Notes under the pieces: generated by a model
The model's database searches: none
Told to the model about the DNA's origin: nothing
What the model saw: the letters and a program-made list of their open reading frames with translations, nothing else
Shown here: piece by piece, positions 34,701 to 40,400 of the stretch
How the letters are laid out: the number at the start of each line of letters is the position of its first letter
Position numbering within the stretch: the stretch's first letter is position 1
NCBI GenBank assembly: GCA_964030785.1
Contig: OZ034966.1
Span: forward strand, 2,853,701 to 2,917,700
Direction: 5' to 3'
From: Siderastrea siderea
Lineage: Eukaryota; Cnidaria; Anthozoa; Scleractinia; Rhizangiidae
DNA: 64,000 nt
Position numbers and translations under genes: made by a program

Positions 34701-37249
34701 ATTCAATTACAAAAATAAATTGTCCACAGCAGTAAAAAGGACAGATTAGAACAAAGCTATCATTATTTCCGCATTTTACCGTATTCTGGAACAACTGGAC
34801 TGTTTTCATTGTAAGTTAACTCGCAATTGCAAAATGATGACAACTTGAAGTATTACTTTCATGAAAAAGGACAGACTTAAGCAAACTACTCACTGCAACA
34901 CAGTTCACAGACCAGTTCATGTTGAAGGTGACCTAACTGTCTGCGCTCATTTGCAACTCGAAAAGCACGGCCTTTCTCACCTATTTTCTTTAAAACTTTG
35001 AACTCTTCGCCCTTCTTCATGTCAAAGCGGCACTCTTGGTAGCCTTCTACTACGCATTTAAAGCTAACCACCCACAGTGCATCTGAAGCCATTTCTCCGG
35101 GAATTGTGCGGTTACGAAAAACATGTGTTATACTGAAGTAACTCGAGCCTCCAAAACCTTGTTGTTGATTTTCAACACCAGTTTTACAAAATTCAAGAGT
35201 TCAGAAATCGAACATTCGATTGTCCAATTTTTTTTGTGTGAGTTTGATTTCGTTCGATTGCCGAATTCAATCAAACTCAATCTATCGACTGAGTTTGATT
35301 GAGTTCGATTGAAATACAAATCGATTAGGTTCGATTGACTATGCCGGGTGTTCTTTGAGCGGTTGGTTTGGCATAATGGAAAGCACCCCCTGTTTCCTGC
35401 CTTTACTTTCCTGCCATTTGTGGTGACATGAAAAGCTTTTATAGCAGAACTAAAGGTAGTGTAGTGTAACATTTTTCAGTACTAAATTTGATGCGACCAG
35501 TTCTTTCTGCCAAATTGAGTTACATGCATAGACATCTTGTCCAAGCAAATTTTAAAATTATTCAGACATTTTAAATGCTTTGTATGACTTTTATTTACAG
35601 CTACGTAATTAGTAATCACAACAACAGTGTTTTATATACTGATGGCAAATACAGCCTTGATCCATGGTACCACTCTGAGGTTAATCTTGTTTGCCACTTA
35701 ACAAGGTTCAATGTATACAAACAATGTAACCTACCTCTTCTTCCATTATTTTTTGTGACAACTTGTCCAAGAAGATCTAAAGACCACTGCAAAACATCAA
35801 AATGTTTTAAAAGAATGCATGTTGAAAGGGCAGCAATTAGTGTACCACTTGTATGACAACATTTCAGTTAGGTTTCAATAAGCTATGGTGAATGGGTAGA
35901 CATACATCCCCTGGACCACAAACCATCTGTCAACCAACTTATGGTCTCACAAGACTAAAAAGTGAACCATTTCCTTCTGTTCCATAACTTCTGCTTTATT
36001 CCATACCACTCCACTTTTTCCCTTTCTTATTGTTCCATTTCATTTTCTTGTATCTTGAATCATCACTTTTCCTCAGTCAGGATAAACAGCATACAGTATA
36101 CCCCAGGCTTTCTCTTGAACCCTAGTTATCTCCCAATGAAATTTGTTTCCCTGGTATTCCTTAGTGTTGCTGATTTATTTTCAAACTCCCTTCTGTTCCA
36201 CTTTGTTCCCTTCCATTCACTTCTGTTCATTTTTGTTCTCCTGTATTTTGTATTCATCTTACTTTGTTCTCTGAGTGAACAGCATAGAATGAAATGACAT
36301 AATTATCATGTTACCTGGCAAATGAGTGGAGCCCAGGCAGTGGGGTTATTGTCAACAAATCTGCGAACAACTTCACTGACATTCTGCAATGCTGATATCA
36401 AATCAGGATCCAGGGCATCAGGGCGCCCTGTGTTACCTGCCAAACAAATACATTACAAAAACACTATTTCAGCCTTGTAAAACAATTTATAGTGTTTTTA
36501 AATCATAAGCGAATATTATGGATAAATACATTATACATCTTACAGTAAGTATGAATCAACAAACAGCCTAATTTAGCACCTGTTGGAAGGTTCTTATTGG
36601 ATCTTTGAACAGAAAGATGCAAAAAAATTTTTTGACAACAGCTAACAATTTGCTGTCATTAATTTTACAGGTATTTACCAAGGAAGTACAAATATTTTCA
36701 GCACACAGGGCCTGTAAAACATCCATAACAAGTAAAAATGACTGGTAAAATCAATAATTAGTATATGACTATGGTAAAATAAATAATTAGAGCTTACCAG
36801 ATAATGCCTGTCTTTCTAACTCCACAACATATTTTTGAACAGCTTCATGAAACACATCACAGAGTTGTTCTAGGACAGCATACCTCGCACAGGGAAGGGA
36901 GTGTAACAGCACGATGGCACACTGTGTTTTCTCCACATTTGATAATACTTGGCCTGATTCATCTTTGCCACTCAAAAATGAATGCAACTGTATCTTTAAA
37001 TTCTACATTTACAATCGTGAGAAAAAAGACATACCGTAATTATTGAGATAGCCACTGTTCAGTTCATTGTTTACCTGTACCGTATTTCTGGTGTTACCAA
37101 TTCTTATTTGAACACTGCTAATTGTACGTTTTATCTCTAGTGCACCAGAGCGAGATATTTGAATCAGAATCAACTACTTACACAACTTTTAAGCAGCTAA
37201 AAAACTTGTTTATCTTTACCTTCGATTCTTCCGCCACCTTGTCCGCCAT
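2239..37249 (-). CDS. INTS5: Integrator complex subunit 5 (whole gene, 25 coding exons)
   Basis: INTS5 is a nuclear alpha-helical scaffold of the Integrator complex. Integrator cleaves snRNA 3' ends and attenuates paused RNA polymerase II; INTS5 sits with the PP2A-phosphatase module. Twenty-five minus-strand segments, each bounded by splice signals, join in one frame to 2883 nt (960 aa; human INTS5 is 1019 aa). Family-like blocks appear in order: the N-terminal block with CAIVLLHSLPCARYAVLEQL, TAWAPLICQ, LDWVVAHIG, LATLPFLLHIATLSPDLL, LLRLLVEGAL, EIVCPDVVPITFDWP and IERDLRI, and the end block VKSIFVNNIEKLG. The start is ATG at 37249, in MADKVAEESK; the stop is TGA at 2239. Introns carry many transposons, and intron 18 holds two antisense GPCR genes. 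The 5' end faces MIGA 222 bp away. Only exon edges remain uncertain. Confidence 0.95.
2510..2715. repeat. MITE family B copy (INTS5 intron 24)
   Basis: This segment of about 205 bp matches 29733-29933 along its length. Both contain GATGAAAATGAAATTTCTCT, then GGAAGTGATCACCAAGGA, GATGTCTTGATATTTA and GAACAGTAAGGAGAA. In the other copy the ends are inverted (AACCCTTAA and TTAAAGGGTT). It is non-coding. Confidence 0.7.
2758..2803 (-). repeat. tRNA-like (SINE-type) promoter fragment
   Basis: Read on the minus strand it has the two internal pol III boxes: TAGCTCAATCGGTA (A box) and GGTTCGAATCC (B box), spaced about as in a tRNA but with the anticodon arm collapsed. It is too short for a tRNA gene, so a tRNA-derived SINE head or tRNA pseudogene is likely. 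It lies in INTS5 intron 24. Confidence 0.55.
3133..3525. repeat. MITE family A, full-length copy (about 393 bp)
   Basis: It starts TTAAAGGGGCATAGTCACG and ends with the inverse CGTGACTGTGCTCCTTTAA, with no coding content. Related copies lie at 3530-3785 (one end only), at 4395-8662 (interrupted), and as end fragments near 23415-23435 and 63318-63336. It sits in INTS5 intron 24. Confidence 0.75.
3530..3785. repeat. MITE family A, partial copy
   Basis: It shares GGAAATGGATTGAAACTTGA with the interrupted copy at 4395-8662 and ends GGTGACATAGCCCCTTCAA, the family's right end. The left end is missing. Confidence 0.6.
5888..5925. repeat. Perfect 38 bp palindrome
   Basis: Each arm of 19 bases (CAAGAGAGGATAAAGGGGT) is followed directly by its complement, with no spacer. 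It lies inside the hAT-like element. Confidence 0.9.
6521..6960. repeat. Exact-length 220 bp tandem duplication
   Basis: Copies 6521-6740 and 6741-6960 differ at only a few bases (for example CCTTCCTGGC versus CCTTTCTGGC, TTAAATGC versus TTAAAGGC). Near-identity suggests a recent duplication inside the hAT-like element. Confidence 0.85.
7378..7710 (-). other. Open coding-like segment inside the hAT-like element
   Basis: A 110-codon ATG-initiated minus-strand frame with charged helical composition and a lysine/arginine-rich C terminus (SMRRRKLK). No family is recognised. It is one of several minus-strand open segments in the element (also 8012-8273, 6586-6864 and 5485-5775), which together might be remains of an element-borne gene. 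It could equally be chance. Confidence 0.25.
8012..8273 (-). pseudogene. Frameshifted acidic N-terminal coding segment in the hAT-like element
   Basis: From ATG at 8273 the frame encodes MASSFVGDEEIHFLLSVSLP and runs to a Ser/Asp/Glu-rich stretch, DSDSEYEDK, then a stop. Shifting one base at that point continues the same composition (SDSDDGSENILD, then DASDMSDEDFP and a basic segment) to a stop at 8012. The join looks like a one-base frameshift in a once-continuous acidic N terminus, as seen at the front of many eukaryotic transposases. No catalytic domain follows. Confidence 0.4.
9136..9313. repeat. Long fold-back element
   Basis: The left arm carries ACGACGCCTTGTCGAAGCCA followed by TCTTGACTTCATTTTCAAG. 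The right arm is its near-perfect complement, TGGCTTCGACAAGGCGTCGT preceded by CTTGAAAAATGAAGTTAAGA. Arms are about 80 bp with a short centre. It is non-coding, in INTS5 intron 21. Confidence 0.8.
9517..9640 (+). repeat. Degenerate copy of the tRNA-like repeat
   Basis: It contains CTGACCAGCTCCCAGTTGG, TTGGTAGAGCAT, ACCGGTGTCGCAGG and AGGCTTTCTTTCCAACT. These are the complement of segments of the tRNA-like unit at 43541-43787, in the same order. The D-arm and T-arm motifs are eroded. It lies in INTS5 intron 21. Confidence 0.6.
10432..10627. repeat. 28 bp minisatellite abutting the INTS5 exon 20 splice donor
   Basis: Seven units start at 10432, 10460, 10488, 10516, 10544, 10572 and 10600, an exact 28 bp period. 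Most begin AGTATCGATTACTTTCC. A further related sequence, GGTATCGGGCTACTTGCC at 10621, overlaps the exon 20 donor. On the minus strand most units therefore carry AAGTAATC-like donor look-alikes. Confidence 0.8.
11836..12432. repeat. Truncated leading copy of the GPCR duplication flank
   Basis: This segment of about 600 bp matches the start of the unit at 12433-13060 (for example ACTAGCGAAAAG, TCTCAATTAAAACGTTTCC, GCTCGTTCGATAACCTGC) but stops before any receptor sequence. It appears to be an older, partial third copy of the tandem unit. Confidence 0.65.
12433..16386. repeat. Tandem duplication unit A (carries GPCR 1)
   Basis: From about 12518 onward this unit aligns with 16387-20195 at a constant offset of about 3865 bp, including flanks far outside the receptor gene: the AAAACGTTTCCCGGGTTCTG block, the TTAAAGGATATGCAAATTGT block, the segment before the ATG, and the 3' flank with TGGACAATGGCCTACGCG. 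Differences are point changes and small indels. It sits in INTS5 intron 18. Confidence 0.85.
15115..16167 (+). CDS. Class A (rhodopsin-like) G protein-coupled receptor, copy 1
   Basis: A single-exon, 350-residue seven-transmembrane receptor for the plasma membrane, ligand unknown. Seven hydrophobic segments lie at roughly residues 35-60, 72-95, 112-137, 155-175, 184-207, 238-262 and 270-294. Class A signatures: asparagine in TM1 (VLNVLVM), LATTD in TM2, ERY in place of DRY at the end of TM3, tryptophan in TM4, NPIVY in TM7. TM6 has TYSP instead of CWxP, extracellular loop 2 is very short and lacks the usual cysteine, and TM5 has no proline. That combination recalls melanocortin/adenosine-type receptors, but assignment is open. 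The ATG at 15115 gives the only full-length frame. It is antisense within INTS5 intron 18. Confidence 0.92.
   Translation: MNSSATSSGRASTRSECELYIFLGGRLDHSTPEAYAFIVFITVMGFFTCPLTVVLNVLVMIAVMTKPRLKSMSNVVLGCLATTDSLVGLIGPLLIAMKVQMLQEEASSAHCTVLRLSTHLFRVFVAASLFHMVLMNVERYIAIKHSFAHITMVTKARILGSSAAAWIATLFLTIPLAIVDDNIYLTVNNIVLFLSLATIIFCQVVVYCETRRHEKQIAAQQVSVEARQKFLNEKKAFKLTTTLLLILVLTYSPITIVRILIVKSVINSVNVAYIAFFAAIVILDLNSLINPIVYCVRVRQFRVAFIEILLRKTNAQAEDMERKVLGKLNAAVAPLEEGQEREEGLNNRPS
16387..20195. repeat. Tandem duplication unit B (carries GPCR 2)
   Basis: Second copy of the unit of about 3.86 kb, in direct orientation immediately after unit A. Synteny within the unit is complete; the end near 20150-20195 again contains TGGACAATGGCCTACGCG and GGGGGGTTGACTT, as at the end of unit A. 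Confidence 0.85.
18978..20030 (+). CDS. Class A G protein-coupled receptor, copy 2
   Basis: Paralogue of the receptor at 15115-16167: same 350-residue length, no gaps, and about 25 amino-acid differences counted by eye (near 93% identity). All signature motifs are kept (LATTD, ERY, TYSP, NPIVY), so it looks functional rather than decayed. Substitutions cluster at the N terminus, the TM2/TM3 loop (KLQMLQGEVSSTHC versus KVQMLQEEASSAHC) and the outer end of TM6 and the TM6/TM7 loop (SVNRSLN versus SVINSVN). These face outside or the ligand pocket, which could mean altered ligand preference. Same antisense position in INTS5 intron 18. Confidence 0.92.
   Translation: MSSSATFSGRASTPSECELYIFLGGRLDHSTPEAYAFIVFITVMGFFTCPLTVVLNVLVMIAVMTKPRLKSMSNVVLGCLATTDTSVGLIGPLLIAMKLQMLQGEVSSTHCTVLRLSTHLFRVFVAASLFHMVLMNVERYIAIKHSFAHITMATKARILGSSAVTWIATLLLTIPLAIVDDNIYLTVNNIVLFLSLATIIFCQVVVYCETRRHEKQIAAQQVSLEARQKFLNEKKAFKLTTTLLLILALTYSPILIVRILIVKSVNRSLNVAYIAYFAAIVIVHLNSLINPIVYCVRVRQFRVAFIEILLGKTNAQAEDMERKVLGKLNAAVAPLEEGQDREEGQNNRPS
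20655..20980. repeat. Fold-back MITE
   Basis: The inner arms are AAGATATGAATTTTTTTTTC with GAGTGGTAAAAAC, against the inverse GTTTTTACAACGAG and AAAATTCATATCTTC. Further out, ATTACATGGCGG pairs with CCGCCGTGTAAT. Non-coding; it lies in INTS5 intron 18, just upstream of exon 18 on the + coordinate. Confidence 0.7.
21155..29514 (-). CDS. INTS5: INTS5 exons 8-18
   Basis: Exons: 8, 29382-29514; 9, 28878-28941; 10, 27905-28005; 11, 27322-27380; 12, 27054-27226; 13, 26411-26519; 14, 25933-26049; 15, 23458-23525; 16, 23000-23220; 17, 22584-22639; 18, 21155-21188. Phases chain without conflict. Exon 8 encodes LATLPFLLHIATLSPDLL; 10, SLEVFQFLLDN; 15, ALLRNFHQLMLLEEESERLF; 16, the repeat-like stretch FANLLLHPNLEVSLKSLELL; 17, YLLRLLVEGALQ. 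Exon 18 is only 34 nt (EHVPLFGGVLP) and corresponds to the ELFGG segment of human INTS5. It was found because exons 17 and 19 differ in phase. Exon 17 uses an acceptor after TTTCCAAAG. Confidence 0.85.
21263..21735. repeat. GC-rich inverted-repeat element in INTS5 intron 17
   Basis: The ends pair: CGCGAAAGTCGGCTGCTGCG with GTGGAAAC on the left, and GTTTCCACGCACCGACCGAC with TTTCGCGCG on the right. Related in motif (CTCAGGGATGGTC, CGCGAAAGTCG) to the element at 49580-49835. No reading frame is convincing. Confidence 0.6.
24303..24604. repeat. Hairpin element with a partial second copy
   Basis: GCTAATTGCGATTTTGAGAC at 24325 is inverted near 24480 (GTCTCAAAATCGCAATTAG). The centre is a near-perfect stem, CCGTATTGGGC ... 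GCCCAATACGG. The right arm is then repeated once more to 24604. Non-coding, in INTS5 intron 14. Confidence 0.75.
25297..25452. repeat. Short MITE with inverted ends
   Basis: The ends AATAGAGTCCTTCTG and GAAGAACTCTATT pair imperfectly. Inside, GTGTGATAGGTTCCCTTGG pairs with GGCAACCTATCACAC and GAAATTTGATGTTC with GAACATCAAATTTC. INTS5 intron 14. Confidence 0.65.
25715..25756. repeat. (CGT)n microsatellite
   Basis: About 14 uninterrupted TCG/CGT triplets in INTS5 intron 14. The open frame across it is a repeat artefact. Confidence 0.95.
29733..29933. repeat. MITE family B copy (INTS5 intron 7)
   Basis: Starts AACCCTTAAAGAGCTAACAG and ends GTCTTAAAGGGTT, an inverted pair. It matches 2510-2715 along its whole length. 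Confidence 0.7.
30370..37249 (-). CDS. INTS5: INTS5 exons 1-7
   Basis: Exons read on the minus strand: 1, 37220-37249; 2, 36798-36987; 3, 36315-36436; 4, 35735-35786; 5, 33640-33742; 6, 31124-31219; 7, 30370-30559. All have GT donors and AG acceptors and the phases chain (0,1,0,1,2,2,0). Exon 2 encodes the conserved N-terminal helices ending in VVELERQALSG; exon 3 the block with NPTAWAPLICQ; exon 4 WSLDLLGQVV; exon 5 LHKWMLFPAVQRLMDITVHC; exon 6 the block ending SSPHLDWVVAHIG; exon 7 a glycine-rich loop (five G) that is also G-rich in human INTS5. Introns 4 and 5 contain transposons. Confidence 0.88.
31011..31103. repeat. 31 bp pyrimidine-rich minisatellite (three units)
   Basis: Units begin at 31011, 31042 and 31073 with TGTTCTCCCTCCCTGTGTTC. 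It lies in INTS5 intron 6, about 20 bp from the exon 6 donor. On the transcribed strand it is G-rich. Confidence 0.85.
31461..33501. mobile_element. 2.04 kb DNA transposon with captured exon-like sequence
   Basis: The ends are inverted, CAAGGCTGCTGCCTAA at 31461 and TTAGGCAGCAGCCTTG at 33501, with an immediately flanking direct repeat GACCA (31456-31460 and 33502-33506). Sub-terminal blocks rich in GGAGCCC and GGCGCC also mirror each other. No transposase is visible. The interior holds exon-like minus-strand sequence at 32807-33051. It is inserted in INTS5 intron 5. Confidence 0.7.
32807..33051 (-). other. Exon-like coding segment inside the 2 kb transposon
   Basis: An open minus-strand stretch of about 81 codons, from an AG at 33052-33053 to the donor GAACAG|GTAAAA at 32807. 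It includes SLIFDSMYKFALNHSS, KKPYELGVIFTLLHAFK and MAAMEFSQQEQ. Composition is that of a folded, helical protein, with no family recognised. A second open piece near 32521-32630 (MTVPLPETRS... to a stop) follows, but its phase does not match, so any captured gene is probably broken. Confidence 0.4.
34326..35348. mobile_element. Inner 1.02 kb DNA transposon, TCGAACTCAAT-rich ends
   Basis: Terminal inverted repeats CCCGGCATAGTCAATCGAAC and GTTCGATTGACTATGCCGGG, with a 7 bp direct target duplication TGTTCTT (34319-34325 and 35349-35355). Sub-terminal zones are arrays of TCGAACTCAATCGAA-type motifs in both orientations. The interior carries an ATG exon on the minus strand (34894-35092). No transposase is seen. 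Confidence 0.8.
34894..35092 (-). other. ATG-starting exon carried by the inner transposon
   Basis: GAGAAATGGCTTCA gives a good start context. Sixty-six codons follow (start MASDALWVVSFKCVVEGYQE; later FDMKKGEEFKVLKKIGEKG and RRQLGHLQHELVC), ending at a textbook donor, TTGCA|GTGAGT. The GHLQHEL piece faintly recalls HIRAN-type domains (weak). It looks like the captured first exon of a host or transposon gene; the downstream exon was not found. Confidence 0.45.
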
Positions 37250-37471
37250 TTTACATTTTGGGCTAGTTCCAGTCTCTTCATCGTGAGCAGTATTACCGCA
37301 GAGCAACTATGGGCTCATATTATGTTTCATCAGCTGAAGACTCAGCTGAATTTTGCACGCCAATCGCACGCCAAAACTTGCCTTACAGAAAAAGAAAGCT
37401 GAGTTTATTAGCGGTTAATAACAAGATGTGAAGGACAAAATACGTGATTCGGCCTCCATCATAGTTAAACT
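37250..37471. promoter_or_regulatory. Bidirectional promoter between INTS5 and MIGA
   Basis: Only 222 bp separate the two start codons, which point away from each other. The interval has a CCAAT motif (37360-37364) and two CAGCTG E-boxes (37331-37336, 37343-37348) and no TATA box close to either ATG. Shared control of two housekeeping genes is the natural reading; transcription start sites are not visible. Confidence 0.65.
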
Positions 37472-40400
37472 ATGTTTCGTTCATCGCGACTGCTTCAAAT
37501 CACCGCGTTACTTGCATTGTCTTTTGGCGCTGGGACGTTGCTCTACTTCACAGCTCGTTACTTGAAGAGAAAGCGGCGAGAGCCGTCAACTGGGAAGAGC
37601 TCTTCGTACAATGATCATCCCTTGAGAAGAAAAAGAACAATTACTTTAGGTAATGATTAGCAAACAGGAAACGGCTTTTTTTTATGTTTACTTCTTCACG
37701 TAATTTTACGCTTGTCCTCAGTTCTCAGTTGAGTTTCTTGGAAGCATGCAAAATCAAGTAAAAAATCCAGACGAGTATTAATTATTGAGCCTCAAATCCA
37801 AGCTTACATATTTAAGATTGAACATTATGCATGAGTATGGTGGATTGATTTTATGCTGAGAGGTATATTTTGCTAATTAAGCTTACATTTTCTTCTCATC
37901 GTAGTGTATTAAAGTATTTTTATGATACTGTCCATCGAGTTTTACACAGACTGTATCTTACATGCGAGCTTTGTAACTTACTGAGTGTCTTCTTTTGGCG
38001 GGAATATGAAATTTTAAACATTTCAGCTGAAATTGTGTTATGTTTGGTTTTTGTTTTATGCAATTTAGACCTAGCCTGGTTTTAACTGTCGAAACTAGGT
38101 AAAAATGATAATATGCTTGCAATAAATATAATCATCCTCACATGTCAAGGTTGCTCTGGGAGCAGCTTGTATCATTAAAATATTTGCTCACTGTTTACAG
38201 CTTAACTGCTGGTGGCATTTGTTATAAAACATTTGTTATAAAACCTATGCCAGAATGATATGAAAGAGACTAACTGTCAGGTTAATTGTCACCAAGCAGA
38301 CTTATGGTAGCTAGCTGCACTCAGAACTGTGAACTTGAAAATACATGTAAATGAATTTAAACAGCACATAATTTTTAGTTACAGAATATTGACAATATAA
38401 GTTTAATGTATTTCAATGCCTGCCCAAGGTTGTTAGTAACCACAAATTTTGTCTTTGATTTAATTTATCACGATTGATTGATAAGCACCGTAACCTTCAG
38501 GTCCTCACAGATAGCAGTGAATTGCAATATGATGATGTGAGAAATGATCATTTAAATGATTAAAAAGAGAAACAACTTATTTCTCCTTTATAGTGATAGC
38601 TTTCTTCTACAGTTTGAAACCCTTTAGTACGATAAACCTCTATCCTTATAATTCTGTGAATAAATCCTAGGATTTTATAGTTATGCACAGTATAAATACA
38701 GTTGTACATGTAGAGGCTTTAACACAGTCATCCAGGAAGCATGTTATTGTAAGGAAATTAACAAAATTAATAACCTCCAATACCTCCTCCTCCCAAGCTT
38801 TCATTGACATGAAGTTCTGGTTTCAGTCGTTGTTTCTGGTAGGGTTACGAGTCTTGTTTATTATTTGCGTAGAGGGAGGCTTGTGAGTCAAAGGTGGTTT
38901 GTACCTTAGATGTGGTCTGGGGCTCATTCAAGGGATGTTTCATTGACATTGCAATTTTAAGTAACCATTATTTTATTGTTAAAAATTTCAGGTACCTCAA
39001 GGGTTTCTTTCGGTGAATCATCCAGACCTAGCATCAAGGGTGCAGGTGTGGAGCAGGAACTAATCTGCCGTCGCCAAGCATCAAGCATTAGATCTCAAAA
39101 TGGAAACGTGGATGACATCATTGTAACAGTAAATGGTAAATGTTTTATGTCATACTTAATGCCCTAAATCTTTTAACTGTACAGTGAAACCTATATTGAG
39201 TGGATCCCATATTAAGCAGACACCCTTTTTCAAGCAGACACCAGCTTAAGTCCCATGCTTAAATTTTCCTACCATGTTAACTTTAAAACAAACCTGTATT
39301 CAGCGGACATCTCAATTAAGCCAACGCGGACACCAATATCCAGCCATTTTGTTGTGAGAAACCTGCATTAAGTGGACACTTCAAGTGTTTTCAGAAGGTA
39401 CATGTATTTTTATGACATTGTGGCACTGCCATCTGCTTTGAAGATGACAGTGCCCAGAACAGTCAGTTGTGAAAGGTTTGCAATAAAACATGTCAGGTAT
39501 GCGGGTAAATAAAGGCGGAGATATAATAGGCCAATAATTAACTATTGTTTCGCAGTTTATCAAAACCTGTACGAAGAGGACACTCTGTATTAAGTGAACA
39601 GTAGTGAGGCTCCCAAGGGTGACCGTTTAATACACGTTTCAACAGGTTCTAACTAGCAGGATTCAGATCAAAAGACTCACAATATCCCTAGATCACCAAG
39701 CCTTGCAACATTGTGAGTGGATGTAGAAGTCTTAGTTTGAACTGAAAATTAATAGATCAAACCTCACATTGTATTTAGATTGTGTTGTCGGGCAAAACGT
39801 TTTACTCTCATGGCAGTTCCTTTCTCCATGAAATGAAAGACATGTCAGTATCTGATTATCCCCTTAGACTTCACTTAATCTTTTTGGTTTGATACAACAC
39901 TTACTCTGTAGATGGAAGGATTTCAGAAGACAGCGCTGTTGACTTGGGAGAAATAAGCACAGATGAAGAAGAGTTCATCGAAGAACTCATCAAGAGAGGT
40001 ACTAACTACAGAAGAGTAAAATGAATTAAACCCTGAAGAAATCTACATGTATTGATACAATGTATACTATAGTGTAATTTTTATGATAGTCACTGTACAT
40101 GTAATTCATACTACATGTATCTTGCAACCTGACCTCTTTGAACAGGTATAACCTGTATGTTAAGAGTACCATGTTATTGTTGTAGTCTGAAATGTCAGCA
40201 AGCTGTTTCTTCACCCTGAACCCCCTTGTAGGCAAGAGAGGCCTCTGAATAATTCTGAGCGTTAAAATTGGTTACAAAAGTAGTAGTTCAAGGAAACCTG
40301 TGGTAAAGGACTGTCTAACAGAATCCAAGGAAACAGGTGTTTGTTTGAAATACCAAGGCAGAGCTTTGAATTTAACTTGAATTACCTCTTGTACAATGTT

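Larger units (their letters stand above)
34033..35389. mobile_element. Outer inverted-repeat element (split by an inner one)
   Basis: The left end GGGTGCTTTCCATTATGCC (34034) pairs with the right end GGCATAATGGAAAGCACCCC. Only about 290 bp on the left and 35 bp on the right belong to it; the rest is the inner insertion at 34326-35348. INTS5 intron 4. Confidence 0.65.
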
